Positions 1 through 7,580 of a stretch of 64,000 nt of DNA are shown one piece after another. The notes beneath the pieces are model-generated. The model ran no database searches and was not told the DNA's origin. It saw nothing but the letters and a program-made list of their open reading frames with translations. The stretch spans positions 186,001 to 250,000 of the forward strand of contig ONJF01000002.1 in the NCBI GenBank assembly GCA_900318085.1, written 5' to 3'. Position 1 is the first letter of the stretch. Each line of letters starts with the position of its first letter. The position numbers and the translations under genes were made by a program. The DNA comes from an uncultured Bacteroidales bacterium. GTDB taxonomy: Bacteria > Bacteroidota > Bacteroidia > Bacteroidales > F082.

Positions 1-198
1 GGTCCTGTGGGTGTCAACACCATCGCCACGGCAGTGGGCGAGGACCCCGGCACTATCGAAGAGGTCTGCGAACCATTCCTTATCCAAGAAGGCTTCATCA
101 TGCGCACGCCCCGTGGCCGCGAATGTACCGATTTGGCGTATAAACATTTGGGAAAGACGCGGATTAAACCTACAGGGGAGATGAGCTTGTTTGATTAA
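1..198 (+). CDS. ruvB: RuvB Holliday-junction helicase, C-terminal end (partial)
   Basis: This is the last 65 codons of a gene entering from the left edge. The sequence shows the RuvB C-terminal winged-helix domain: [20 protein letters not shown], then [18 protein letters not shown] and the YKHLG motif near the end. In the family this domain binds DNA next to the AAA+ motor that drives branch migration with RuvA and RuvC. The ATPase domains lie outside the window. The frame ends at a TAA at 196-198. An ORF6N gene converges on it from the other strand and its frame stays open across this whole segment. The family call is firm; nothing can be said about the start. Confidence 0.93.
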   Translation, partial: GPVGVNTIATAVGEDPGTIEEVCEPFLIQEGFIMRTPRGRECTDLAYKHLGKTRIKPTGEMSLFD

Positions 199-774
199 TA
201 TTTTCTTCTTCAGTATTGCAATTTCCAGGTTGGTCTGTTCCTGCTGCTCATTGATGTCATTTTGGTCATGCAGGATTTCCTCGATATAGGCGTTCAACTG
301 ATCGACTTTATGGGAAAGTTGCTCCATTTTTAGGTCGACTGAAAGCATTGTTGCAATTGCCTTTCGCATTGCAATAAAAGCCCTTGTCACCATCACGCTC
401 ATTTGTATGGCACAAGGGCTATGTAATACAGAGGCAAGCATCACAGCACCATGTTCGGTGAAAACATAAGGAGGTGCTGACTTGGGGCGTTTTTGTGGCG
501 ATGTCATCACATTTTGTGACGACAGATTGCTAATCCTCTCAATTTCAATCCATTCCTCTTTTGATAATTTAAACATGAAATCCTCAGGGAATCGGTCTGC
601 ATTACGTTTGACTGCTTGGTTGAGAGCTCGTGTCTCTACTCCGTAAATACTGGCGAGATCGCGATCAAGCATTACCTTTTGCCCTCGAATTTCATAGATT
701 ACATTCTTGATGTTGTCGATGTTCGCTTTTTGCATATCAAATTGAATGCTTTTGATTGGTTTGGTTGTTTCCAT
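1..774 (-). CDS. ORF6N domain protein (KilA-N-like DNA-binding), no stop inside the window
   Basis: An ATG at 774-772 opens a minus-strand frame reading [19 protein letters not shown]. The ORF6N core follows: [20 protein letters not shown], then [20 protein letters not shown] and [16 protein letters not shown] heptad-like tail ([19 protein letters not shown]) fits a coiled coil. ORF6N proteins are phage/plasmid-derived DNA-binding proteins common in Bacteroidota; their role is usually unknown. Recognisable homology stops at about residue 190 (near position 200). No stop codon occurs in frame from 774 down to position 1, so the frame runs antisense through the end of ruvB and off the left edge. 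The natural stop is therefore unseen or has been lost. The call is firm for residues 1-190 and open for the C terminus. Confidence 0.75.
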   Translation of the reverse strand, partial: METTKPIKSIQFDMQKANIDNIKNVIYEIRGQKVMLDRDLASIYGVETRALNQAVKRNADRFPEDFMFKLSKEEWIEIERISNLSSQNVMTSPQKRPKSAPPYVFTEHGAVMLASVLHSPCAIQMSVMVTRAFIAMRKAIATMLSVDLKMEQLSHKVDQLNAYIEEILHDQNDINEQQEQTNLEIAILKKKILIKQAHLPCRFNPRLSQMFIRQIGTFAATGRAHDEAFLDKEWFADLFDSAGVLAHCRGDGVDTHRT

Positions 775-840
775 ACTAATACTTTTGTGATTTTACGCTG
801 CAAAATAACGTTGCTTGGCAAGAATGAGCCGTTGATAAAA

Positions 841-883
841 CGTTTGTAGTCGATTACAGTCGTTTGTAGTCGTTTGCTGTCGG
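841..883. repeat. Four tandem 10-bp repeats upstream of the ORF6N gene
   Basis: Consecutive decamers are cgtttgtagt, cgattacagt, cgtttgtagt and cgtttgctgt, followed by cgg. They have an exact 10-bp period, about one helical turn, and lie 67 bp upstream of the ORF6N start. They could be an operator array or a slippage-prone tract; neither is shown. Apart from this array and an AT-rich stretch I see nothing between 775 and 999. Confidence 0.55.
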
Positions 884-999
884 ATAAATCATTGGTTTTT
901 AGTTGTTTGATTACGATACCTCAATTGTATTAAACGCAACAGTTTTATTGAAAAGTTGAAAAAATACTATAGTTAGCATAAGTATTCAGGTATTTTCCT

Positions 1000-1007
1000 T
1001 ATTTTTG
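1000..1007 (+). promoter_or_regulatory. Bacteroidota -7 promoter element
   Basis: TATTTTTG matches TAnnTTTG and lies just upstream of the structured leader at about 1014-1278. No convincing -33 TTTG was seen at the usual 19-21 bp spacing. Confidence 0.45.
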
Positions 1008-1013
1008 CCATTG

Positions 1014-1278
1014 GATTTGGTTCGCCAAGTCTGTTTTACAGAAGCGTTATGCTTGTCTTGTAGGTGAAAACGTAGGAACTTTTCATTGAGAATACAAGAG
1101 ATGGCATGATGGTTCCGCGCTTATAGCGTGGGCTGTTATACATGCTCGTATTCTCGGGTTTCCTACGACCTTCATCTGCAGCGTGGCATAGTCAGTTCCA
1201 CGCTTCTTTTGTATCAACAAATCTGGGGAATAAAGGATTCTCCTATGCTTTGGGGACTGAGAGCTGTAATAAAACAAG
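1014..1278 (+). ncRNA. Structured RNA or long structured 5' leader (candidate)
   Basis: Between a -7 element and the next start codon is about 265 nt with dense complementarity. A rod forms from 1060-1068 with 1171-1179, 1071-1078 with 1160-1167 (8 perfect pairs), 1088-1095 with 1148-1155 (8 perfect pairs), 1104-1108 with 1141-1145, and a tip of 1115-1120 with 1126-1131. A wide asymmetric bubble lies at 1079-1087 opposite 1156-1159. Two more hairpins follow: 1180-1186 with 1198-1204, and 1225-1231 with 1237-1243. The heptamer AGCGTGG occurs twice (1125-1131 and 1180-1186), and both copies can pair with CCACGCT at 1198-1204, so alternative folds are possible. The long rod with a central bubble resembles 6S RNA architecture. 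A cis-regulatory leader of the downstream gene is equally possible. I did not recognise a known sequence motif. Confidence 0.42.
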
Positions 1279-1833
1279 ATGAAAAGATTACTACTAATGC
1301 TATTGTTAGTTGCTTCAACTACTGTTTTCGCGCAAAAAGAGGTTACGAAGTTTCTCGGTATTCCTGTTGATGGTTATAAGTCAGAAATGATACAAAAATT
1401 GAAGGCAAAAGGTTACAAGTACAATAGTACGACAGATTACTTGGAAGGAGAATTTAATGGTCGAGATGTTGAAATTGCTGTTGTGACAAATAACAACAAG
1501 GTGTATCGTATTTTTGTGGCAGATAAATATTCAGTGGATGAAAGTCAAATAAAGATTAGGTATAACAATTTATGCCAACAATTCAGCAATAATGCTAAGT
1601 ATCTAACACTTAAGAATAATAGTATACCAGAGAGTGAAGATATTTCGTATGAAATGTTGGTAAATAAAAAGCCATATCAAGCTGCATTCTATCAGGTGCT
1701 TTCAGATGAAGATACAGATGAGGATATTTTAAATAGGCAAGTTTGGTTTGATATATTTGAACAATATGGAAAATACAAGATATTGATGTTTTATGACAAT
1801 GTATACAATCAGGCGAATGGAGATGATTTATAG
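1279..1833 (+). CDS. Small secreted protein of unknown function
   Basis: A 184-residue protein with a clear Sec signal peptide (MKRLLLMLLLVASTTVFA, cleavage before QKE). The mature part starts KFLGIPVDGYKSEMIQKLKA, then has beta-rich segments and an acidic C terminus (NQANGDDL). No catalytic motif or lipobox is visible. Short secreted proteins of this shape are common in Prevotella and other Bacteroidales, but I cannot name the family. The ATG at 1279 follows the structured RNA region directly, so expression may be controlled by that leader. It is AT-richer than most neighbours, which may indicate a different origin. Confidence 0.7.
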   Translation: MKRLLLMLLLVASTTVFAQKEVTKFLGIPVDGYKSEMIQKLKAKGYKYNSTTDYLEGEFNGRDVEIAVVTNNNKVYRIFVADKYSVDESQIKIRYNNLCQQFSNNAKYLTLKNNSIPESEDISYEMLVNKKPYQAAFYQVLSDEDTDEDILNRQVWFDIFEQYGKYKILMFYDNVYNQANGDDL

Positions 1834-1926
1834 TCCTATATTCAGCTCTTTTATCAAAAACCAATTAATATTAGCAAGGCTGTGCTTTTTTTGCTTTTAA
1901 TACCTCTGGGAATCAAAAATAATACC

Positions 1927-1934
1927 TATTTTTG
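1927..1934 (+). promoter_or_regulatory. Bacteroidota -7 promoter element for the DUF4160/DUF2442-type pair
   Basis: TATTTTTG lies 24 bp before the ATG at 1958, so the 5' UTR would be short. No good -33 element was seen at normal spacing. Confidence 0.45.
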
Positions 1935-1957
1935 CGGTATGATTAAACAAACTGATT

Positions 1958-2215
1958 ATGCCAGAATTATTTAGACAGTATGGTTTTATTTTTATGTTCT
2001 TTTCCCATGAACATGAGCCAATCCATGTGCATGTGAGAGGCCACAATGGCGATGCCAAATTTGTTTGGGATGGAGAAGGCTTTGTGTTGGAGAGTTCAAA
2101 CAACATCAAAGCTAACGACTTGAAACGTATTGAGCGTGCCATTCATGAAAACGCCGACATTATCATCAATCGTTGGTATGAAATCTTTAAACCAGAAGAC
2201 GATGAAGATCAATAA
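1958..2215 (+). CDS. DUF4160 family protein
   Basis: An 85-residue protein with the DUF4160 pattern: MPELFRQYGFIFMFF, then EHEPIHVHVRGHNGDAKF and an ERAIHENADIIINRWYEIF tail. The His-rich HEHEPIHVHV segment is the family hallmark. DUF4160 genes are commonly found beside DUF2442 genes and have been suspected of forming toxin-antitoxin-like modules; the biochemical role is not established. Its stop overlaps the next gene's start by 14 bp, which indicates a translationally coupled pair. The family call is confident. Any toxin role is inference. Confidence 0.82.
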   Translation: MPELFRQYGFIFMFFSHEHEPIHVHVRGHNGDAKFVWDGEGFVLESSNNIKANDLKRIERAIHENADIIINRWYEIFKPEDDEDQ

Positions 2216-2609
2216 AATATGGTTTGAGGGCGAGTGGATCTATGGCCTTGGCGATGATGGAAAGACCTATCGCCAGTCGCTACTTTGGTATAAAGATTTG
2301 TTGAAGGCTTCTGATTCGGAACGTGAAGAATATGAAATCAGCACGATCGGCATCCATTGGCGAAATTTGGATGTGGATGTCAGTTTTGAGAGTTTTACTT
2401 ACGATGAGGCGGAACCTTCTGAGTTGCAACGCTTTTTCTTGACCCATCCGGAAATCAATGTTGGACAGTTTGCATTGAAGGCAGGTATTAATGCTGGATT
2501 GCTTCGTAACTATATCAATGGCTTTAAAAAGCCTTCCCAAGAACGAGAGCAACAGATTTTGCAACAAATCCATCAATTAGGTCAAGAATTTGCGGCTGTT
2601 ACATTCTAA
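2202..2609 (+). CDS. DUF2442-like protein with a C-terminal helix-turn-helix
   Basis: The ATG at 2202 gives a 135-residue protein beginning MKINKIWFEGEWIYGLGDDG. The first ~80 residues have DUF2442 character (QSLLWYKDLLKASDSERE, then IHWRNLDVDVSFESF). The rest (RFFLTHPEINVGQFALKAGI, then NAGLLRNYINGFKKPS) reads like a Cro/C1-type helix-turn-helix with recognition helix NAGLLRNYINGFK. A frame extension to 2130 exists but would overlap the DUF4160 gene by 86 bp and lacks homology, so 2202 is preferred. A DNA-binding partner beside DUF4160 would suit an autoregulating antitoxin; this is inference. Confidence 0.75.
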   Translation: MKINKIWFEGEWIYGLGDDGKTYRQSLLWYKDLLKASDSEREEYEISTIGIHWRNLDVDVSFESFTYDEAEPSELQRFFLTHPEINVGQFALKAGINAGLLRNYINGFKKPSQEREQQILQQIHQLGQEFAAVTF

Positions 2610-2616
2610 AAAACTG

Positions 2617-2624
2617 TATTTTTG
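2617..2624 (+). promoter_or_regulatory. Bacteroidota -7 element upstream of leuS
   Basis: TATTTTTG lies 37 bp before the leuS ATG at 2661 and 8 bp after the preceding stop. Confidence 0.4.
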
Positions 2625-2660
2625 CAGTTTCTTTCAAAAACCGCAAAAACACCTCGTTGT

Positions 2661-5144
2661 ATGGACTATAACTTTACCGAAATCGAGAAGAAGTGGCAGC
2701 AATACTGGCGCGACAACAAAATCTATAAGGTTGATATTGACCACAGTAAGCCGAAATTCTATGTCTTGGATATGTTTCCGTATCCTTCGGGAGCTGGCTT
2801 GCACGTGGGACATCCGCTGGGCTACATTGCCTCGGATATTTATGCAAGATATAAAAGGCTGAAAGGCTTCAACGTGCTGCATCCGATGGGTTACGACGCC
2901 TACGGTCTGCCCGCTGAGCAATATGCCATCCAAACGGGTACCCATCCAGCCGTGACGACCGAGAAGAACATCAACCGCTACCGCGAGCAGATGGACAAGA
3001 TCGGTTTCTGCTACGACTGGGACCGTGAGGTGCGCACTTGCGAGCCAGGCTACTACAAGTGGACGCAATGGACATTCCTTCAGTTGTTTAACTCGTTCTA
3101 CTGCAACGGCTGTCAGAAGGCACAACCTATCAGCAAGCTGATTGCTCGTTTCGAGGAGAAAGGTACCGAAGGCCTCAATGTGGCCGAGAGCAAGCCGTTG
3201 AGCTTCACCGCCGCCGAGTGGAAGGCAATGAGCGAGAAGCAGCAACAAGAGGTACTGATGAACTACCGTCTTGCCTATCAAGCTGAGGCCATGGTGAATT
3301 GGTGCCCTGGCTTGGGTACGGTGCTCGCCAACGACGAGGTGGCCGACGGTCTCTCGGTTCGTGGCGGCTTCCCCGTGGAGCGCAAGTCGATGAAGCAATG
3401 GCAGCTCCGTATCACGGCTTATGCCGACCGCCTGCTTCAAGGTCTCGAGACCGTGGACTGGAGCGAATCGGTGAAGGACTTGCAGCGCAACTGGATTGGC
3501 AAATCCATGGGTGCTTCCGTTATCTTCAAGGTGGACGGTAAAGATATCGATTTAGAGGTGTTTACGACGCGTGCGGACACTTTGTTTGGCACGACCTTTA
3601 TGGTGCTGGCTCCTGAGCATGAGTTGGTAAAGGAAATCACCACGCCTGAGCAACGCGCTGAGGTGGAGGAGTATATCACCCGCACCAAGAACCGCAGCGA
3701 ACGCGAACGTATGGCTGAGGTCCGCAAGGTGAGCGGTGCCTTCACGGGTGCCTACGGCATCAACCCCATCACGGGTGCCAAACTGCCCATCTGGATTGCC
3801 GACTATGTATTGATGGGTTACGGTACGGGCGCCATCATGGCTGTGCCTGCCCACGACAGTCGCGACTTCGCCTTTGCCAGCCATTTCAACCTGCCCATCA
3901 TCCAAGTGGTGAAGAAACCTGGCACCGAGGCCACCGATCCTTCCACATGGGAGGAGAGCTTCGACGCCAAGGACGGCGAGCTGGTCAACTCGGGCTTCCT
4001 CAACGGCCTGACTGTGAAGAAAGCCATTGAGCGTATGATTGAAGAACTGGAGAAACTCGGTGTCGGCACGGGCAAGACCAACTACCGCCTGCGCGATGCC
4101 ATCTTCAGCCGCCAGCGTTATTGGGGCGAGCCATTCCCGATCTATTATAAGGACGGCATGCCTTACGCCATGGACGAGTCGAAACTTCCGCTTGAGTTGC
4201 CTGCCATCAGCGAATATAAGCCTACCGAGACGGGTGAGCCGCCTTTGGCTCGCGCCAAGAACTGGGTCACCGAGGAAGGCTATCCCATCGAGACCAACAC
4301 CATGCCTGGTTTTGCTGGTTCCAGCGGTTATTATTTCCGCTACGAAGACCCGCACAACGACAAGGAATACTTCAGCCGCGAAGCCAACGACTATTGGCAG
4401 AATGTCGACCTCTATATCGGTGGCGCTGAACATGCCACTGGCCACTTGATCTACAGCCGCTTCTGGTGCAAGTTCTTGTTTGATATTGGTTTGTCATGCA
4501 AAGACGAACCTTTCCAAAGGATGATTAACCAGGGTATGATTCAAGGCCGTTCGAGCTTCGCCTATCGTGCCAACATGGAGAAACTCTGCGAATATGGCGT
4601 GTGGCAACTCATCAAGGACAACAAACTCGGAGTGAAGTTCGAGAAAGACTTTAAGGACGGTCGCCGTCGCTTTGACTTCTTTTGCCCCGAGAAAGGCATC
4701 CTTATCGAGATTAACCGCATGGGCAACCTCGAAAAGGTGGTTGAGCCTTGGCAGGACTATGCCGATGAGAAAGGCTACAAGCTCTTGCTTGTCCCGATTA
4801 TCGATGTCGTTAACGACTTCAAGGAAGGCTCTCATGTCGTCGAACAGAAGATTAGGGATTTGGTTGCTGGCATGGATGTCCCCGTCTTCATTGAAGGCGA
4901 GGCCTATCATGGTGGTCCGTTGTTCGTCTCCAAGAACCTCGAAGGTCGCGAGCAGTTCAGCGACCCGATTCATGTGGACATCAACATGGTGCGCAACGAC
5001 ATCCTCGATGTGGAAGCGTTCCGCCAGTGGCGCGATGACCTGAAAGATGCCCAGTTCATCTTCGAGAAGGACAAGGATGGCAACGATATCTTTGTCTGTG
5101 GCAACGAGATCGAGAAGATGTCGAAACACGCTCCGTCTCTATGA
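2661..5144 (+). CDS. leuS: Leucyl-tRNA synthetase, N-terminal part of a broken gene, with a nuclease-like insertion
   Basis: Class I synthetase that charges tRNA-Leu. The HIGH-type motif is [16 protein letters not shown] near residues 40-55. The CP1 editing domain shows [19 protein letters not shown] and [14 protein letters not shown], and the body continues to [17 protein letters not shown]. After GRSSFAYR, about 115 extra residues (roughly 636-753) interrupt the family sequence, which resumes at [12 protein letters not shown] and PIHVDINMV. The extra block reads like a DUF559/Vsr-type PD-(D/E)XK nuclease: [59 protein letters not shown]. The frame ends abnormally: NEIEKMSK is followed by HAPSL and a stop where KMSKS and the next ~17 residues should be. 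The remainder continues in another frame from 5146. The start at 2661 fits the family N terminus ([16 protein letters not shown]). This is either a true pseudogenising deletion or an assembly error. Confidence 0.9.
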   Translation: MDYNFTEIEKKWQQYWRDNKIYKVDIDHSKPKFYVLDMFPYPSGAGLHVGHPLGYIASDIYARYKRLKGFNVLHPMGYDAYGLPAEQYAIQTGTHPAVTTEKNINRYREQMDKIGFCYDWDREVRTCEPGYYKWTQWTFLQLFNSFYCNGCQKAQPISKLIARFEEKGTEGLNVAESKPLSFTAAEWKAMSEKQQQEVLMNYRLAYQAEAMVNWCPGLGTVLANDEVADGLSVRGGFPVERKSMKQWQLRITAYADRLLQGLETVDWSESVKDLQRNWIGKSMGASVIFKVDGKDIDLEVFTTRADTLFGTTFMVLAPEHELVKEITTPEQRAEVEEYITRTKNRSERERMAEVRKVSGAFTGAYGINPITGAKLPIWIADYVLMGYGTGAIMAVPAHDSRDFAFASHFNLPIIQVVKKPGTEATDPSTWEESFDAKDGELVNSGFLNGLTVKKAIERMIEELEKLGVGTGKTNYRLRDAIFSRQRYWGEPFPIYYKDGMPYAMDESKLPLELPAISEYKPTETGEPPLARAKNWVTEEGYPIETNTMPGFAGSSGYYFRYEDPHNDKEYFSREANDYWQNVDLYIGGAEHATGHLIYSRFWCKFLFDIGLSCKDEPFQRMINQGMIQGRSSFAYRANMEKLCEYGVWQLIKDNKLGVKFEKDFKDGRRRFDFFCPEKGILIEINRMGNLEKVVEPWQDYADEKGYKLLLVPIIDVVNDFKEGSHVVEQKIRDLVAGMDVPVFIEGEAYHGGPLFVSKNLEGREQFSDPIHVDINMVRNDILDVEAFRQWRDDLKDAQFIFEKDKDGNDIFVCGNEIEKMSKHAPSL

Positions 5145-5145
5145 A

Positions 5146-5748
5146 ATGTTCCTCGGCCCCTTGGAGCAATCCAAGCCTTGGGATACGCAGGGTATCGAAG
5201 GCACTTTCCGCTTTGTGCGTAAGTTCTGGAGGCTGTTCCACAACGAGAACAACGAGTTCTGCGTCAGCGACGAACCTGCCACCGCGCCCGAGTTGAAGAG
5301 CCTGCACAAGCTCATCAAGAAGGAAGAGGACGGCATCGAGAGCATCTCGTTCAACACGGTCGTTTCGGCCTTCATGATTTGCGTCAACGAGCTGGCCGAC
5401 ATGAAGTGCAACAAGCGTGAGATCCTTGAGCCTCTGACGGTGATGATTTCGCCTTACGCACCGCATATCGCCGAGGAGTTGTGGCACCTGCTGGGTCATG
5501 AGACCTCAGTGGTGAACGCCGCATTCCCCGCTTACGACGAGAGCAAGACTGTGGAGAACAGCTTCAACTATCCCATCAGCTTCAACGGTAAGATGCGCTT
5601 CAATATGGAGCTGCCCGTCACGATGAATGCTGACGAGGTACAGGCCGCTGTGCTTGCCGCCCCTGAGTCCGCCAAATGGCTCGAAGGCAAGCAGGTGCGC
5701 AAGGTGATTTATGTGCCTAAGAAGATCGTCAATATCGTTGTGGGGTAA
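5146..5748 (+). CDS. leuS: Leucyl-tRNA synthetase, C-terminal part of the broken gene
   Basis: About 200 codons in a frame shifted relative to the upstream leuS part. They encode the anticodon-binding and C-terminal domains: MFLGPLEQSKPWDTQGIEG, FRFVRKFWRLFHNENNEF, EPLTVMISPYAPHIAEELWH and a terminal VRKVIYVPKKIVNIVVG. Upstream in this frame TLRLYEM is present, so homology resumes at 5128, before the ATG at 5146. The block between KMSK and TLRLY, about 18 residues in the family (SK-FNVVNPDD-YGAD), is missing. Separate translation from 5146 would give a fragment without catalytic function by itself. I read it as the 3' half of one gene split by a deletion of about 53 bp. Confidence 0.88.
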   Translation: MFLGPLEQSKPWDTQGIEGTFRFVRKFWRLFHNENNEFCVSDEPATAPELKSLHKLIKKEEDGIESISFNTVVSAFMICVNELADMKCNKREILEPLTVMISPYAPHIAEELWHLLGHETSVVNAAFPAYDESKTVENSFNYPISFNGKMRFNMELPVTMNADEVQAAVLAAPESAKWLEGKQVRKVIYVPKKIVNIVVG

Positions 5749-5806
5749 AATAGGAGTTTTTGCGAATTGAAATCGATTGTGTTCCAAATATGGAATATAG
5801 TTGGTT

Positions 5807-6481
5807 TTAGCCCAGCAAATCCAACGCATTGCCAACGATTTCCTGATGCATCGACTTCTCCAAAGCGTCAAAATCCGCTTTCAAGACCTGTTGTTTGAAA
5901 TTTCCGTCTTCCAAAAGGCAGATTTCGTCGCATGTTTGGGTCAAAGTCGTATAGATGTGCGACGACATGATGACGGTCTTGCCCCTTTGTTTCAAGGCCT
6001 TGATGATGTCGAAAACCAGCACACTGCTTTGGAAATCAATGCCATTGAAAGGCTCATCGAAGATATAATAAGGCACATCTTGAAGCAGTATGGCGAACAA
6101 GGCCAATTTCTTTTTCATGCCCGTAGAATAGGTTGAAATGTAATCGTTTAAGGGCAATTCAAAGATGTTTCTGGCGGCTATGTTTTCAATCTTTTGGTTT
6201 CGAGCGTTGCAGACAAACTGCACATATTCCATACCAGTCATCAACTTGTAGAAAAATAGTTCCGTCGGCAAATATCCGATGTGATTCTTTAAAGGGCGAC
6301 GCTCCGAAACAATCTCCCCTTTGCAGGATTCAAGGCCCGTCATGCAGTGGAACAAGGTCGTCTTTCCAGAACCGTTTTTCCCAACAATGCCGTAAACCTT
6401 ATTGTCTTCAAAGGTAAACGACAAACGGTCTAGAACGACATGGGAACCAAAGGCTTTTGAAATTTCAACAAGTTGAATCAT
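5807..6481 (-). CDS. ABC transporter ATP-binding protein
   Basis: A 224-residue nucleotide-binding subunit. Walker A is GKNGSGKTT (34-42), the signature is the divergent STGMKKKL (119-126), Walker B is YYIFDEP (138-144), and the switch His lies in MSSHIY. The ATG at 6481 overlaps the stop of the upstream membrane gene by 4 bp (ATGA), so the two are translationally coupled. The short length and the STGMK signature resemble small exporter ATPases of the CcmA/YhaQ/bacitracin-resistance type. The substrate is not evident. A longer frame up to 6580 runs into the membrane gene and lacks homology, so it was rejected as the start. Confidence 0.88.
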   Translation of the reverse strand: MIQLVEISKAFGSHVVLDRLSFTFEDNKVYGIVGKNGSGKTTLFHCMTGLESCKGEIVSERRPLKNHIGYLPTELFFYKLMTGMEYVQFVCNARNQKIENIAARNIFELPLNDYISTYSTGMKKKLALFAILLQDVPYYIFDEPFNGIDFQSSVLVFDIIKALKQRGKTVIMSSHIYTTLTQTCDEICLLEDGNFKQQVLKADFDALEKSMHQEIVGNALDLLG

Positions 6482-7428
6482 AGGTAGTTGTTTAGGTTTT
6501 TCTTGGCTTTGCCAAACAAGTAGAATGTCAAAGGAATCGGAAGGAGAGCTAATGGAGGATAGATGGGACAAATCACACAAGCGGCAAGTAGCATTACGTC
6601 TCCAATATGAAATGGTTTAGGGAACTCGGTGTATCTCAATAAGATAACAACGGTTAGATTCAAGAGGCCCATCAAAACAGCCAACACGAGAAATCCGATG
6701 TATTTCGGGAAAAAGACAGACAACGCCACGATGGGCACGACAACTAATGAAAAAGCGTAGATGGCAGCGGTTTTCAGTTTCTGGAAAAGGAACTGTTTGG
6801 GCTGCGCATCATGGAGCCAAACATAGTATTCTGGTTCCATTTGGCAATAATACACCATGCAAGTGATGAAAACGACATATGTAGCAACAATGCCCAAGTT
6901 GAAGTTGTCGTGGATGACGGCCATCAGCACTACATAATAGAGAAACAGAATCAATGGAAAACTGACGCGAAAACCTATTGCGAACTCGAAAGGCCTTTTT
7001 GAAAACGGCGTGGGTAAGGCTGGAAGGTTCATTCTTTTTCGGTTCCAATTAGCGGTAATGCCCCTAAAAAAAGCGATGATGAGTAAACCCAATGCCAAAA
7101 GGAACTGCCTGCGAATCAGCAGTACAAGGCTGAAAGGGAGAACGAGCAACAGGTTTTCAACCGTTCGGAGAAGGAGAAACTCGCGCTTGGAATAGCAAAT
7201 TTTCAGGAACTCGTTGCGTCCATCGCTGCGAAAAGGATTCATGGCAAGCACTCCGGCAGCGAGGTAAAGCCATGGGAAATAAGTCTTTTGCGGCCAAAGT
7301 ACCGCTGGCAACACCATCACCACCAAGGCCAAAAGCGCGTATCCAACCACAGGAGGCAGCCCGAAATGTCTGATGCTTCTTGAAAACAGTTTGAATTGCC
7401 AGGAAAAGTAATGCTGGATTATTTCCAC
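6478..7428 (-). CDS. ABC exporter membrane subunit, GTG start
   Basis: A 316-residue integral membrane protein with about eight hydrophobic segments, e.g. VVGYALLALVVMVLPAVLW, FALGLLIIAF-type stretches and LLAACVICPIYPPLALLPIP. It starts with a GTG at 7428 (MEIIQHYFSWQFKLFSRSIR); no in-frame ATG sits near the N terminus. It is followed at once by the ATPase gene (4-bp overlap), so the pair likely forms an exporter, two ATPases plus two membrane subunits. I do not recognise a specific substrate family. The N-terminal amphipathic FSWQFKLFSRS region is typical of ABC-2 type permeases. Confidence 0.75.
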   Translation of the reverse strand: MEIIQHYFSWQFKLFSRSIRHFGLPPVVGYALLALVVMVLPAVLWPQKTYFPWLYLAAGVLAMNPFRSDGRNEFLKICYSKREFLLLRTVENLLLVLPFSLVLLIRRQFLLALGLLIIAFFRGITANWNRKRMNLPALPTPFSKRPFEFAIGFRVSFPLILFLYYVVLMAVIHDNFNLGIVATYVVFITCMVYYCQMEPEYYVWLHDAQPKQFLFQKLKTAAIYAFSLVVVPIVALSVFFPKYIGFLVLAVLMGLLNLTVVILLRYTEFPKPFHIGDVMLLAACVICPIYPPLALLPIPLTFYLFGKAKKNLNNYL

Positions 7429-7580
7429 AACCGATAGAATTATATGCTTTTAACGCAAAAGGGGTTGCCTTTATTGCAAAAGCGTCAATAATCCCAATAA
7501 CCCATCCCAAAATGCCAAAGCGGGATGATGTTTTTTCAAATCGAGGAAATCTTCCCTCACTTTTTGCAAAAATCGCGGAA

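Noticed and set aside
616-849. 77-codon plus-strand frame
   Set aside because: Lies over the N-terminal part of the ORF6N gene, whose domain reads clearly on the other strand.
4570-4920. Intein in LeuRS
   Set aside because: No N-terminal Cys/Ser splice residue, no C-terminal His-Asn and no LAGLIDADG or HNH motif were seen; the block looks like a simple domain insertion.
2661-5748. Programmed frameshift in leuS
   Set aside because: A frameshift would keep the residues between KMSK and TLRLY, but about 18 conserved residues are absent, so a deletion or assembly error is needed.
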